Source: Cylicocyclus nassatus | Lineage: Eukaryota > Nematoda > Chromadorea > Rhabditida > Strongylidae | Assembly (NCBI GenBank): GCA_958299035.1 | Contig: CATQJL010000316.1 | Coordinates: forward strand, 34,599,441 to 34,663,440 | Direction of reading: 5' to 3' | DNA length: 64,000 nt | Shown: in pieces, positions 24,349-34,598 of the stretch | Position numbering within the stretch: the stretch's first letter is position 1 | Layout of the letters: each line of letters begins with the position of its first letter | The notes under the pieces: model-generated | Seen by the model: the letters and a program-made list of their open reading frames with translations, nothing else | Database searches by the model: none | Told to the model about the DNA's origin: nothing | Translations under genes and position numbers: made by a program

Positions 24349-26003
24349 CAGAGGTGCGATAGGTGGAGCCGGGCCCCCCAAAAGTGAAGGTGGTTCCAGC
24401 TACCACTGACCGGCCAAAAGTGAAGGTGGTAGTGCCAGACACTCACCTCCCAAAAATGTCGACGGGCAGGGGGGGGGGGAGGACGGACGAACAGAGCTAT
24501 CTTTCTAGGTCGAACTGTGACCCAACGGCCCTCTTTAGGGCCACAGATACGATGAATATTAAAAATATTTATAAATTTCATTTATAAAAATTTAAAATAG
24601 ACGTGTTTAGTAAATGGTGTATTTGGAGGTAAAAGTTTGTTTAACTGTACGGATTTTATTAAGTAAATTTTGTCATAACATACTGCGAAGGAAGTAGGTC
24701 GATTTAGGCAGTACCGGCCGAGAACCAGAATTTTGAATATTTACATAGTAAAAAATCATGCGAAAATTCCACTGCTATAAATCTGTTGTTCAAAGATGTC
24801 AGCAGTTGCGACTTCATAGGTTTTAAAGAGTAAATGGTGCTCTATCAGCTAGTGAAACAATCGAGTGGATTTGAGAGGTAGTCGTTGAAAACCAGAATTC
24901 TAAAAATTCACGCCATTTTTGCGTGTTTTTTGACAGTTGACAGTTAAACTCATATAAATCTTGACAGTGAAAGTGTGTGATGTTGCGACTTTATAGGTTT
25001 TGTAGAGTAAGGTTTGCCTTATCAGAATATATCTTAGCCGTTCCGATCCATTAAAACACCTCCGAGATCCAGAGTCTTGAAAAAGCAGGTAAAAATCCGT
25101 TTTTTGAACTTCAACAGCTCATAACTTCTTCAGAATTGCAGGAATCATGTTGCGACCTCATAGGTTAGATTCTTCTCATCAAAAGCTTTCAGATGATATA
25201 TAATATGTGGGGGTTTCGCGCCTTTCACGGCATATGCCCGGGGGTGGAGACTTTTCACCCCAAAGTCTCCACTGGCGGTCTCCGGCCAATACATTAACAT
25301 GGGCGAGGTGGAGACTTTGGGGTGAAAAGTCTCCACCCTGGGTTAGAGCCGCAAAAATCTTTGATCCCCCACATGTTATATACCATCTGAAAGCTCTTGA
25401 TGAGAAGAATCTAACCTATGAAGCCGCAACATGATTCGTGCAATTCTGAAGAAGTTATGAGCTGTTGAAGTTCAAAAAGCGGATTTTTACTTGCTTTTTC
25501 AAGACTCTGGATCTCGGAACGGCTAAGATATATTCTGATAAGGCAAACCTTACTCTACCAAACCTATGAAGTCGCAACATCACACACTTTCACTTTCAAG
25601 ATTTATATGAGTTTAACTGTCAAAAAACACGCAAAAATGGCGTGAATTTTTAGAATTCTGGTTTTCAACGACTACCTCTCAAATCCACTCGATTGTTTCA
25701 ACCATTTACTCTTTAAAACCTATGAAGTCGCAACTGCTGACATCTTCAAACAACAGATTTATAGCAGTGGAAATTTCTCGCTACTTTGTCATTCGAAATA
25801 CTGGTTCTCTGCGGTTACTGCCTAGATTGACCTACTACATGGGAATATGCTCTCAATACTTTCTTTTACTTTCCTTTTGCTTATCTTCCTTCTTTTAAGC
25901 TTCAGCAAAAAATTTTTTTCAAACCCAAAAGTGAAGGTGGTCACCCGGTATCAGCTCAAAAGTGAAGGTAGGCGGAGACTCGGCTCCGACTATCGCACCT
26001 CTG
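24349..26003. mobile_element. 1,655-bp hAT-like foldback, family B, copy 2
   Basis: The ends CAGAGGTGCGATAG and CTATCGCACCTCTG are perfect inverted repeats. The exact 8-bp duplication GTACGACC is at 24341-24348 and 26004-26011. The structure is a long palindrome centred near 25270 with GGTGGAGACTTT in its core. Arms match copy B1 at high identity, but the core differs. It lies inside family A copy 2. Non-autonomous. Confidence 0.92.
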
Positions 26004-26159
26004 GTACGACCCCCCAGGTCTGACGTGCCACACTCCACGTTTGACCCTGATCATGACGTAAGCTATAAAGTCAGCTACTGTCCTGCCAAATTCTGCCGGC
26101 GCAGTGAGGATTACGATCATGGGTGCCGATGAGAAATTTTCCACCACCTTTCACCATTG

Positions 26160-27245
26160 AGCCGCGACCATGGTGACCAGGGTCAAGCGTAGAGTGCAGC
26201 ACGCCACACCTGGGGGGTCGTATTGAGGAGTCAAAAGGGGAAGGGGTCGTAGTTGGGTAATCTGATAATTGATAACATGATATTTGTATCATATCTATAA
26301 TTAGCATGTCAATTAACCCCTGTAGACAAAGTGTGAGCGAATTCTGAAGTCAAGATACTAAGCTACCTAAATGAAATGGTCAAATTCCAACATGGTTAAC
26401 TTTGTTTCAAAGGTGAATTAGCTATCCGTTTTTGCACTCAAGACAAAGCACTACTTCTTCTTTATCCATCTCAGGAATCCCGCTTCAGAAGACCTGCAAA
26501 CTGTGGAATTAGAAGCCAACCAAAATCTCGTTTTTCCCATTTTTCGCTTTTGATCGCTGTGCTTTCACCAAATATTACTCAGAGCTAAGAAGACGAATCA
26601 GGCTCCAAACAGTTCTATGGAATCTACAAGGTTTAGGCTATCGATTCATGTAAATACTGTCCGCTAAAAATGTTTTTTGATATAGTTAATGGGGTGCGGC
26701 ACACCCCCTTAAAAGCTGCGGCAGCCGCAGCTTTTAAGGGGGTGTGCCGCACCCCCTTAACTTGCCTTCAAAATCCAGAAAGCGCTCCAATGCTGGTATG
26801 AGTATTGAGCACATAGCTTCTTCTTGCTACACTGGAAATTTGGAGCCGAACGCCCCACCCATAAGAAAATTATGGCCCTTTCAATATGCCCATTTAGATC
26901 AAAATCAGCCGTCAAATTACGTGTGATTGTAAAGTGCAGTCACAGAAAATCGGGCGTACAGCTCTCAGAAATCTGAAAACTCTCTAGAAAAAGCTGGTGT
27001 CCTCCAGAATGTCACACTTTGAGGTCCAGAGGTTAGGAGGAGGAAGAAGGGGTCGTTTGAGGGCTTTCATGGGAGGGCAGGGGGGGAGGTTGTTTTCGAA
27101 AGACTTGTGCCTGACCTCTTTCTCAACTCTGGTAATGCTATCTTAGGTATATAGTTCAGGAGGGGGTCTTATTAAGACAGCAATCAGGGGGGGGTCGTAA
27201 CCAGCGATCGTGTGTCACACCCCTTGCTTGACCCTGATGGTGACC
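26160..27245. mobile_element. Palindromic element, family A, copy 3
   Basis: The left end GGTCAAGCGTAGAGTGCAGC and the right end GTGTGTCACACCCCTTGCTT resemble the ends of A1. The left arm (26280-26680) matches the inverted right arm of A2. The right arm after 26762 is replaced by unrelated sequence until about 27120, so this copy is rearranged. Confidence 0.7.
26685..26761. repeat. Near-perfect 77-bp palindrome at the A3 centre
   Basis: The segment is symmetric about GCGGCAGCCGC at 26723, with GGGGTGCGGCACACCCCCTT on one side and its inverse on the other. It would form a strong hairpin. The equivalent hairpins in A1 and A2 are more diverged. Confidence 0.85.
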
Positions 27246-27443
27246 CCTTCACCAAAAGCCGGGAGAAACTCAGCCGTGAAAGTTGAAAAGTTCTGAAAGT
27301 TCGCAAATATAAATCTTCTTCCTTTTTTTCACTCGTTCAAATATCTTCTATCTATTTCTAGAAACAGGGCAGACGTAGATCTGATCTTACTTTGATCACC
27401 ACTTTAGTTTCTTTTTAATTTTTGAAAGTATTGATGCTCTCTT

Positions 27444-27740
27444 TCAAATGTAATTTTGGTTCTTATACAATTTATATAATTTTGCGATCAAAAGAACAAG
27501 ACGCTTCTTTTCATCTTGCTTTTCTTTCAGTGTAACTTCCGGAATAAACAAAATTTCAGTCTTATCAAGTATCCAGTATTCTTCAGCAAATTCAAAGTTG
27601 TCGTAGCAAACAACCAGTTTCCTGCCGTCATTTATTCTATCCTCGGCCGCGCCATGGACGTTAAAGTCAAAGATAAATGCGAGAAGGCTCCAGTCTTGCT
27701 GCCATCGTACCAATTCCTTCTTATGGATTACATATGAGCA
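27444..27740 (-). CDS. Possible exon of an unidentified gene
   Basis: An open frame of about 90 codons on the minus strand has balanced, protein-like composition (WSLLAFIFDFNVHGAAEDR, EEYWILDKTEILFIPE), ending in a Lys-rich tail and stop at 27444. There is no ATG at its head, and no acceptor could be fixed, so it would be a last exon or a relic. No family motif recognised and no neighbour gene to link it to. Confidence 0.3.
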   Translation of the reverse strand, partial: CSYVIHKKELVRWQQDWSLLAFIFDFNVHGAAEDRINDGRKLVVCYDNFEFAEEYWILDKTEILFIPEVTLKEKQDEKKRLVLLIAKLYKLYKNQNYI

Positions 27741-27904
27741 GAACCAAGAAAAATGGTCACTTATATGTATACTACTTTTGAATTCAGAGATCTCTAGGCA
27801 GAGGCTTCAACTTTTCCTTCGTGCTTTATCATTGATACTTCCTGATAGCTGTCGGCACACGTTTCAGACAAGTTTCACATGAATTACATTTTCTTCATGT
27901 ATAA

Positions 27905-28610
27905 AATTCTCGATACTTTTCCGTTATCCGGACCCGTTTATTCAGAACACTTTATATGATACGTTCTTTAGTCTAAGAAATTTTTCATGAATTCTATGAG
28001 GATTACCTCCTTGCCACGTGTCACAAAAAATTGACACGTTTTGCTCCACTTGACATGTTTTTTTGGAATCATTTCCGGTGAAAAAAGAGAATTTGTGATT
28101 ACCTTAAAGCTGTTCATTTGTTTCAACAAGGGCAAAACAATGATGAACTTATTTTAGAACATCTTGTTTGCTTTTAGCAGTGCAAAAACATCTCTCTCTT
28201 TTCGCTATTAGCCAGAGAAAACTATAAATGATAGCTTGAAGTTCCTTGCTGCTGCTTATTTCGCCTCTTAAATGACAAAATCCTAGCGCACTTCTCTATT
28301 CTAAGCAAGTCCAATCAGTTCACCAATCGTAGTATGTCGTTATTATTATGACAATTCCACTTAGATACTGATTTGATCGAAATGAAGTCAAAAATGACTA
28401 AAAATAAATTGAACTTATGTCGCTAGGTAGGGCAACCAAACCTTGATTAAACCTGTTAAACATTTAAAAGACAAGTCAAATTTCTTTGACACGTGGCAGA
28501 AGCTTGACTCCTTCTCGTGAAGCTGCGAACAAATACGGTACAAGGATAGAAACGATATCCTTTTTTTTAATGGGTCCGGATTACGGAAATGTACCAAATT
28601 CTCATAGTTC
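27905..28610. mobile_element. Diverged foldback element
   Basis: Inverted pairs TTGCCACGTGTCA / TGACACGTGGCAG (28012 against 28487) and TTATCCGGACCCGTT / TGGGTCCGGATTACGG (27923 against 28568) share one centre, giving arms of about 150 bp with many mismatches. No clear target duplication. Non-coding. Confidence 0.55.
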
Positions 28611-29044
28611 ACGATGGTCAGTAGTCATCATAGTGATTCCAGTGATTTCCTTGAATTTTGAGACAAGAATGTAAACTAACTAAGCTTGATTTGCTTTGCA
28701 TATTGGTATGCAAGTACACAAGAGCTGAACAGTATCCACTTTCAAGGACTAAGCCCGCAAAAAGCAACTTGAAAATTCGTTTAGCGTTCAAAAAATGTTC
28801 AAAGACTCGTCCTTGGACGTAAATGGAGGAATGACAGCCACAGTTCTTTGACGAAGGTTGGTCTAGAGCAGACAAGTAGGTTAACAGCTGTGGCGAGCTT
28901 TCCAGGTAGATGACGATGTGCCAAGCCACACACGTGTTCATACAATTTCTTTCTCTTTTTCAACTTTTTTTGAGCAGTAGCAGTTTTCAAATAATTTAGG
29001 CAGGCACGCTGCAGATACCTTCCTAATCATGAAAAACGAAATGT
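28611..29044. other. Intergenic DNA, nothing recognised
   Basis: AT-rich. Short frames only. Confidence 0.4.
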
Positions 29045-29185
29045 ACAGTCGATTCAGCAGAGGCTGGACGTAGTTGCGTCCGACTATGATAGTTCGGGTT
29101 TGGAGGGAGACAGACGGTAAGAGGGATAAAGGACGCTTGATCAGAGATATGGTAGCGCCATCGACGGCGTCCTGTCTCTGCATGG
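29045..29185 (+). repeat. Dispersed repeat F, copy 1
   Basis: Contains GGAGGGAGACAGACGGTAAG followed by AGGGATAAAGGACGCTTGAT. Related stretches occur at 51815-51975 and, more diverged, at 63120-63285. The boundaries are unclear. A possible tRNA-like B box (GTTCGATC) in the 51.9-kb copy suggests a SINE, but this is weak. Confidence 0.5.
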
Positions 29186-29506
29186 AAAGAATCGTATATA
29201 CATGCTAGTTTTGTTGAAAAGTTAAGGTTAAGAATGCCATTCGTTGCCGCGCGTTATGGGCAGGCTCAAAATAACTCCACTTTCAAACTCAAAATAATTC
29301 CGCTCCCATATGCAAACCATTTACAATCACACGCACTCCCCTACCCCTCCCCGTGACCCTTATCCAGAACTTATTCCCCCCCCCCCATCGGTCGACGTTT
29401 TGTACTTTCTAAACTACTTGAAACACCCTTTAAACTAAAGGGGCTGTGACTACTGCGGCCCCCTTTACCCTGAAAGAGTCATTCTCACCTTATCGCACCT
29501 ATGGTT

Positions 29507-30145
29507 ACGATGGGTGTATGGAAAAAGGAGAAAAAGGAGAAATTATGCCATTTCACAAATCTGGTTGAAACTTGGCATAGAGGAGTTATCCAATAGCTGA
29601 TCACAAAAGCTACTAAATTTGCTTGATAAAGGCTTTTATGTAAGATCCTGTAGTACGGCATATCGCCTCACACCAATCAAAAAAAGAGGCGTCGATTTAA
29701 CAAATGAATTTGATATTTGTGTTTGGCAGGTCAGATACGCCAATATGCAAAGAGAATTTTGAGGTTCCGAATCTCTAATCATTGATGGTTGTTTCAGCAT
29801 TCTTGCATACAGCGACTCGTTTGACTTTGCGAGGTGCCAAATCTCGACTTGCCATCAAACTACCTATTTCTTCAATAATCCAGATGAGTGCCTCTACCAA
29901 CAATTCATACACATTTTTAGGCTACTGGACATGGTCTAGCATGTCAACGGCTTCATCTTGGCTTACAATTTCAAAATCCTCAAAACTACTAACTGAAATA
30001 ACTGAACTTTTTTCTTGCATGCAGAATACAAAAATTACGCATCTATAGTACATATTACTTTCTACTTAGTGCCAAAGTTAGAGTCCGCTACATCCAAAGA
30101 GAGTGAAGTTATGAAAGAAGCTCTACAACATAGTTCCCAACCTAA
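29507..30145 (-). mobile_element. Partial family C (mariner-like) copy
   Basis: 29507-29720 matches, inverted, the interior of the 10551 element (GGTTGAAACTTGGCATAGAG). 30060-30145 matches its terminal region (GAGAGTGAAGTTATGAAAG) and ends in CCCAACCTAA. The middle portion is unique and the other terminus is missing. The motif CTTATCGCACCTATGG at about 29490 resembles a lone family B end. Confidence 0.55.
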
Positions 30146-30338
30146 TCAGATAACGCCCACCTTTCCGATTATCCTGTGTACTTATTTGCCATTTACGCCA
30201 CCCTCCCAAATTCAGAACAATAACTTCACACGTACAAACGCTAGGAACTTCTTCAAACAAACAAATGTTAGTCAAGTGTATTTCACGCCAAATCGTCAGA
30301 TCGAATCAGAATTCTTTTCTTTTACAACTAGCAACATC

Positions 30339-30643
30339 TTAAAGGCAGTGTCTCGGCAGGCTTTTTCAGTCAACTTTTAGGAGCCGTTTCGGCTTGAGGA
30401 ATCCATATTTGGGCTTTTCAGAGCATGAAAAAAAGCGGAAATGAGCTTTTTCCAAAGCCTTGAAGGTTCGCATTCAGTGAGATATGCTTGAAGCCTTCCG
30501 CGCCCGCAACACGTATTCTCCACTGAATGCGGACCTGAAAAGCTCCGGAAAAAGCTCATTTTCGCCATTTTCATCTGCTGAAAACCCCATGTATGGATTC
30601 CTCATGGCGAGGGAAAACGAAATTCTCGAGGCACTCCCTTTAA
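30339..30643. mobile_element. MITE, TTAA-flanked family D, copy 3
   Basis: The left end TTAAAGGCAGTGTCTCGGCA and the right end TCTCGAGGCACTCCCTTTAA are inverted and both bounded by TTAA. An inner inverted pair (GAAAAAGCTCATTTTC region against GAAATGAGCTTTTTCC) gives a foldback. Non-coding. Confidence 0.75.
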
Positions 30644-31209
30644 GAAGACTTCAGCTGTTCGCATAAGCTCATAGTAAACAAATCTATGCAAAATGAAAGC
30701 TTTCTATACACTATCCAGTCGAATTTCAATGCGAAGACCATACACAGTAGGTACTGTCTTTATGACACGTCACAGTCGAACGGTAAGGTTCGCTTTGAGA
30801 TATCTTAAACTGGGAAACCAGACTTTTTCTATTCTGCATTCTCTTTCGTTGATCGCATGCTAGATGTTCAAGTCTATCACCGAGAGACAACTCTTTTTCA
30901 AAGCTCTCTAGGAATTCGCAGAAGGTCAAACATTGTCAACATTGTTGAAATTCTGAGCACTTTCGATGTGTGATGATTACGTTGCCTCTTTCATCATTGG
31001 CGGCGCATCTTCTCCAAACTCCCGCCTTTCCCAAATTTCGGCGATTTTTGTAGTGATTTTTTAGAACTGCCTCAACAATTTTTGACTGTTCACTACAGAG
31101 TTTTAGAATGTTTGCATATTTTGCTCGAGACCTTGCACGCAAAGAATCTCCTTTATTCAATGCCCGTTGCACCCATTTCCGACAGAATTTAGATCGCTTC
31201 TTCGTATTT
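30644..31209. other. Intergenic DNA, nothing recognised
   Basis: No supported exon or element. Confidence 0.4.
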
Positions 31210-31212
31210 TAA

Positions 31213-31953
31213 GGGCCGCATGCACTAACCTCCCCGCTGGGGAGGGGATCGCAGCTTAAAAGGAAGTTTCGAAATATAAAGCTTCCTTAAAAGGAAGCTT
31301 TATATTTCGAAACTCCAATTACCTGGATTTCACGTTGTGCACCTATCCGTAAGTATTCCTACTACCCTTCACTATGAACATGTTGAACAGGAGCGAGAAG
31401 TTGTACGAACCGCATTTTTCAGCTTTTGTATGATCCCTGATGATCCCCGGCGCTTTTCTTTAAAGTCATTTTTCTTTCTCCGAAGTTAACGAAAACCTTC
31501 CAAAGTGGTACTGAACATCCAACACAACAGTGCTAAGCATGTTGCTGATGAGAACAAATGAGTTTTTGAAAAGTCGAATTTTCGATAAGCCTCAAATTTC
31601 GGCCTATGGATCATCGCAAATTTCATGACTTCAAAACATCATTTGTTCTTATCACAAACATGCTTAGCACTGTTGTGTTAGATGTTCAGTACAGCTTTGG
31701 AAAGTTTTCCTTAACTTCGGAGAAAGAAAAATAACTTTAAAGAAAAGCGCCGGGGATTATCAGGGATCATACAAAAGCTGGAAAATGCGGTTCGTACAGC
31801 TTCTCGCTCCTCTTCAACATGTTCATAGTGAAGGGTAGTAGGAATATTTACGGATAGGTACACAACGTGAAATGCAGGTATCTGAAGTTTCGAAATATAA
31901 AGCTTTCTTTTAAGCTGCGATCCCCTCCACGCGGATGTTAGTGCATGCGGCCC
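31213..31953. mobile_element. 741-bp Harbinger-like palindrome
   Basis: GGGCCGCATGCACTAAC pairs with GTTAGTGCATGCGGCCC, with TAA at both flanks (31210-31212, 31954-31956), the PIF/Harbinger signature. The whole element folds: the arms of over 300 bp stay alike through CGCATTTT(T/C)CAGCTTTTGTATG, with the centre near 31590. An extra small palindrome (AAGCTTCCTTAAAAGGAAGC) lies in the left arm at about 31280. No transposase. Confidence 0.88.
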
Positions 31954-31956
31954 TAA

Positions 31957-32313
31957 GATATCGACTACGGATGAGCCCTTTATCTTGAGATCAGCCCTGC
32001 CCTCTCGCTCGCCCAGGGTCCCTAGCGAATTCGCCTGCGCCCCAGGTTAGGTTGGCCAGCCAAGCCCTGGTAAATTGCCATGATGTTGCGTTCGGGAACG
32101 GGAACAGAAACTCGGCAAAGGTACCTCTCATCATTCGAAGGGGAAGAACGACCTGAAGAATTATGAAGTGTTTATTTTGTTTCGACCATCCACGCATATC
32201 ACGTTACATTACGTTTGTTGTTTTCAATTCTGGATCACCATGTATGTTTACATAAATAAATAAGTAAGTAAACTTCCAGACACAACTTTGAATATATGTT
32301 TAATCAAGTTTTT
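31957..32313. other. Intergenic DNA, 3' side of the polyproline gene
   Basis: Contains an ATAAATAAATAAGTAAGTAA run at 32251-32272. No other feature recognised. Confidence 0.4.
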
Positions 32314-32502
32314 CTAGTAGCGTCGATGACGTGGCAGCGGCGGTGATGGAGGTGGAGGTGGATGTCGAGGTGGAGGGGAAGGGTGTCGCGGTGGAGGAGG
32401 AGGAGGCGGTGGAGGTGGAGGTGGAGGAGGTGGTGGCGGTGGTACCGCTTGGAACGCTATGGCACATAACCAAAATAGTATAGAGAGGACCAGAAGCTGC
32501 AT
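32314..32502 (-). CDS. Small secreted polyproline protein, 62 aa
   Basis: The frame starts at the ATG at 32502 because CAG of a TTTTTTCAG acceptor lies directly before it, which fits spliced-leader trans-splicing. Residues 1-19 (MQLLVLSILFWLCAIAFQA) form a textbook signal peptide. The rest is almost only proline: a run of 18 after one valine, then short proline groups broken by Arg, His and Ser, ending RHRRY. Such a chain would form a polyproline helix and be secreted. Biochemical role unknown. The DNA is a GGTGGAGGTGG-type purine run that could have grown by slippage, so the repeat length may vary. A chance frame across a microsatellite is possible, but the signal peptide and acceptor argue for a real gene. 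Confidence 0.55.
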   Translation of the reverse strand: MQLLVLSILFWLCAIAFQAVPPPPPPPPPPPPPPPPPPRHPSPPPRHPPPPPSPPLPRHRRY

Positions 32503-32511
32503 CTGAAAAAA
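32503..32511 (-). promoter_or_regulatory. Likely trans-splice acceptor
   Basis: On the minus strand TTTTTTCAG abuts the ATG of the polyproline gene. This matches the nematode acceptor consensus TTTTCAG, and its position directly at the start codon is typical of SL trans-splicing. Confidence 0.55.
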
Positions 32512-33050
32512 TTCAATCAAGGCTCTGAATGAAAAGTCGTCTACTCAGAGTCAAGGCCACATGATTTGTATGGTTAAAATAGATGAAAGATGATTCTGTG
32601 TATTTGAGCGGAATAGAGCTCACATGTGGTGTAACGGTAAATGACTCAAAACCGGGTCTTTTGAAACGTTTATTCTGTTCGGCGAGCACGAGACCAGCAC
32701 AGATTTATTAGTATTAGCGAAAAGCGAAGTAATACGATCGAGGCATGCTTATATAGGGAACACTCTCTCAACATTGTGAACTATCTCGTCAAAGCTGTCT
32801 TACAGCGAATCGCATCTCAACATGAAGCTAACAGCACAACACAAGACCATCAAAAGAATTCCACTGAATACATTACAAGCATTGAGCGATATGGAAGCAG
32901 ATAGACGACAAGAGTTTAGCATAACCATTTGTATCGTTACAAACACTCCCCAGGCGAAAAAGGAAGAAATTTCAGTGCATCTTGTAATGATAGCGAAACC
33001 ATGGACCTTTCTATACAGCGAACTTAAGAAACATAATGTAAAAAGCATAA
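32512..33050. other. Sequence between polyproline gene and envelope relic
   Basis: An 87-codon plus-strand frame starts at 32822 without a recognised motif. TGTGGTGTAACGG near 32628 could be the edge of a long terminal repeat of the adjacent retroelement, but no second copy was found in the window. Confidence 0.3.
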
Positions 33051-34277
33051 CTATGGTAAAATTACCAGCAAGAAATTCTGCATGATAAGTTTGGGAACAA
33101 ATGCGCTTGGAGAGATTGATGAGGTGATGGCCAATGTGCTAAGGTATGAGATATTCTTGGCAGGGTCGCTACGATTGTCTTCGGCAGGTAAATCTTCTTC
33201 GATTTGATTATCATTGATATAATATAGATTTCCATAGGCATTGATGTCTGTCTTTCCACCAGGGCAGCTGACAATGCAATTCCTGTGGATCGCAGAATGG
33301 TTGAAGTGAAACTTCAGCTTGTTCAAAAAGCTATTCACCGTGCATTTAGCTACTTGATACTCACTATGGCATAGAATGGTTGCCAGTGCGTCTCCTTCTT
33401 TGCTTCTGCACGATAGTGCGAGTTCAGCGCCGGCTATACAGTTATAATACCACAGAGATTACCTACATCCACTTCACAGGTGGTTTGTGTCTGACGAAAA
33501 GAAAGTTTCTAGGTTACCGCGGAAATGTTTTTCGCGGTAACATAGAGTTGCAGTGCTGACCCAACATTTGTCTTCGCAGAGATATTGCGATTAAGAGCGA
33601 TTATTGCGTATGCCTTTGATATTTGTGGAAGGGGGTATTTTTTCATGATTTTTTTTATATTTCCGGAGCTGCATACACAAGAGGCTTTTTCCATTAGTGC
33701 AGGTACAAGCTCGGCTGGTGAATACGCATTTGAATTTTTGCGCTTTACGTCGAATGGGGCACTGAAGTTGTTTGGCGCTTCGCGGATTCAGCTGTCTTCT
33801 GTACGCTGGACTGATAATTGAGGTTTTTCCTTTAGTAGAGATGAAAGTAGACGACAATATCGGTAGCTACGTAGTGAGGGTATTAGCAAGGGTGAATTTG
33901 AGATGGTTCCAAAGTACTGTTTGTCTAGGATGCAATCTCAGTTGTAGACGCAGATTTGGAAGTTTTCTGAAAAGTTATCATTACGTCTACGGTAACCTCC
34001 CAACCGGGACAGGTGAACACAGTATACATTCGACGCTTGATAGGAATGGCATAAAATCCTGTAAAATAAACAGCTTGGATGACACATAAAGCAACCTTTG
34101 CAGATTATCAGCCGCAGCTAGGTGTACAATATGTGTAGCCGGGACTTTCATTAGCTATTTTCAGAATTTTCTTTACTTTTTCCTTCGGAGAAATATTGCC
34201 GCATGTGTTCTCCTGGCAGGTTCCAGCTAGATAGTATCTGCGTACGGATTCTGAGCTTAATTTATGATCCCAAGTGA
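33051..34277 (-). pseudogene. Phlebovirus-G2-like envelope relic (BEL/Pao element)
   Basis: Minus-strand blocks carry the cysteine pattern of the class II fusion glycoprotein found in nematode BEL/Pao retroelements and related to phlebovirus G2: a TCQENTC / PGYTYCTPSCG block near 34108-34250, a CTCTNGK region near 33660, and a C-terminal CIVSCPGG block near 33250. Several frameshifts and stops lie between blocks, so no functional protein can be made. In intact elements the protein would be a membrane glycoprotein. It continues upstream at 37.68 kb, on the far side of an inserted LINE. Family assignment is by motif and moderately sure. Confidence 0.65.
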
Positions 34278-34448
34278 AAAATTCAGCATTCAAAATTCAG
34301 CCTTCAGCAGGAGGAGTTTGCATATTGATCAAATCAGCGCTATTATGTGAAAGCATTGCGGTTGAGAATAACTGCAGTTGTGAGATAAAGTTGGTTGATC
34401 TATACCAACCTGGCACTCTCTTCAAAACCCGTGTCATATGTGTTTATA

Positions 34449-34598
34449 GGCCGTCCGCGCAGGGCGCGGAGAGTGCGCAAGGTGTGTATTGCGCGTCACT
34501 CCTCTTTCCCCGTGCACTCTCGCCGCCTGTTTTTCTCTGCGCTCAACTATCTTCACTGGACGCAACAGCGTTGCTCTTCGCGCGCAGCGCGGACAACC
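34449..34598. mobile_element. 150-bp GC-rich MITE inside LINE endonuclease
   Basis: GGCCGTCCGCGC at the left and GCGCGGACAACC at the right are inverted repeats, with TATA on both flanks (34445-34448, 34599-34602). It separates the LINE residues CVYRP from YRPPSS, where intact elements read through. GC content is far above the surrounding LINE. Confidence 0.6.

Larger units (their letters stand above)
23066..26057. mobile_element. Palindromic element, family A, copy 2 (interrupted)
   Basis: The borders are the left ATGACCAAGGTCAAGGAAGG and the right CCACGTTTGACCCTGATCAT. The centre at 23804-23881 is a hairpin, GTTAATGGGG...CCCCATTAAC, with GC-rich stem. The right arm runs to 24348, is broken by the hAT-like element B2 (24349-26003), and resumes at 26004. 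The left arm holds a 230-bp tandem duplication. Non-coding. Confidence 0.75.
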
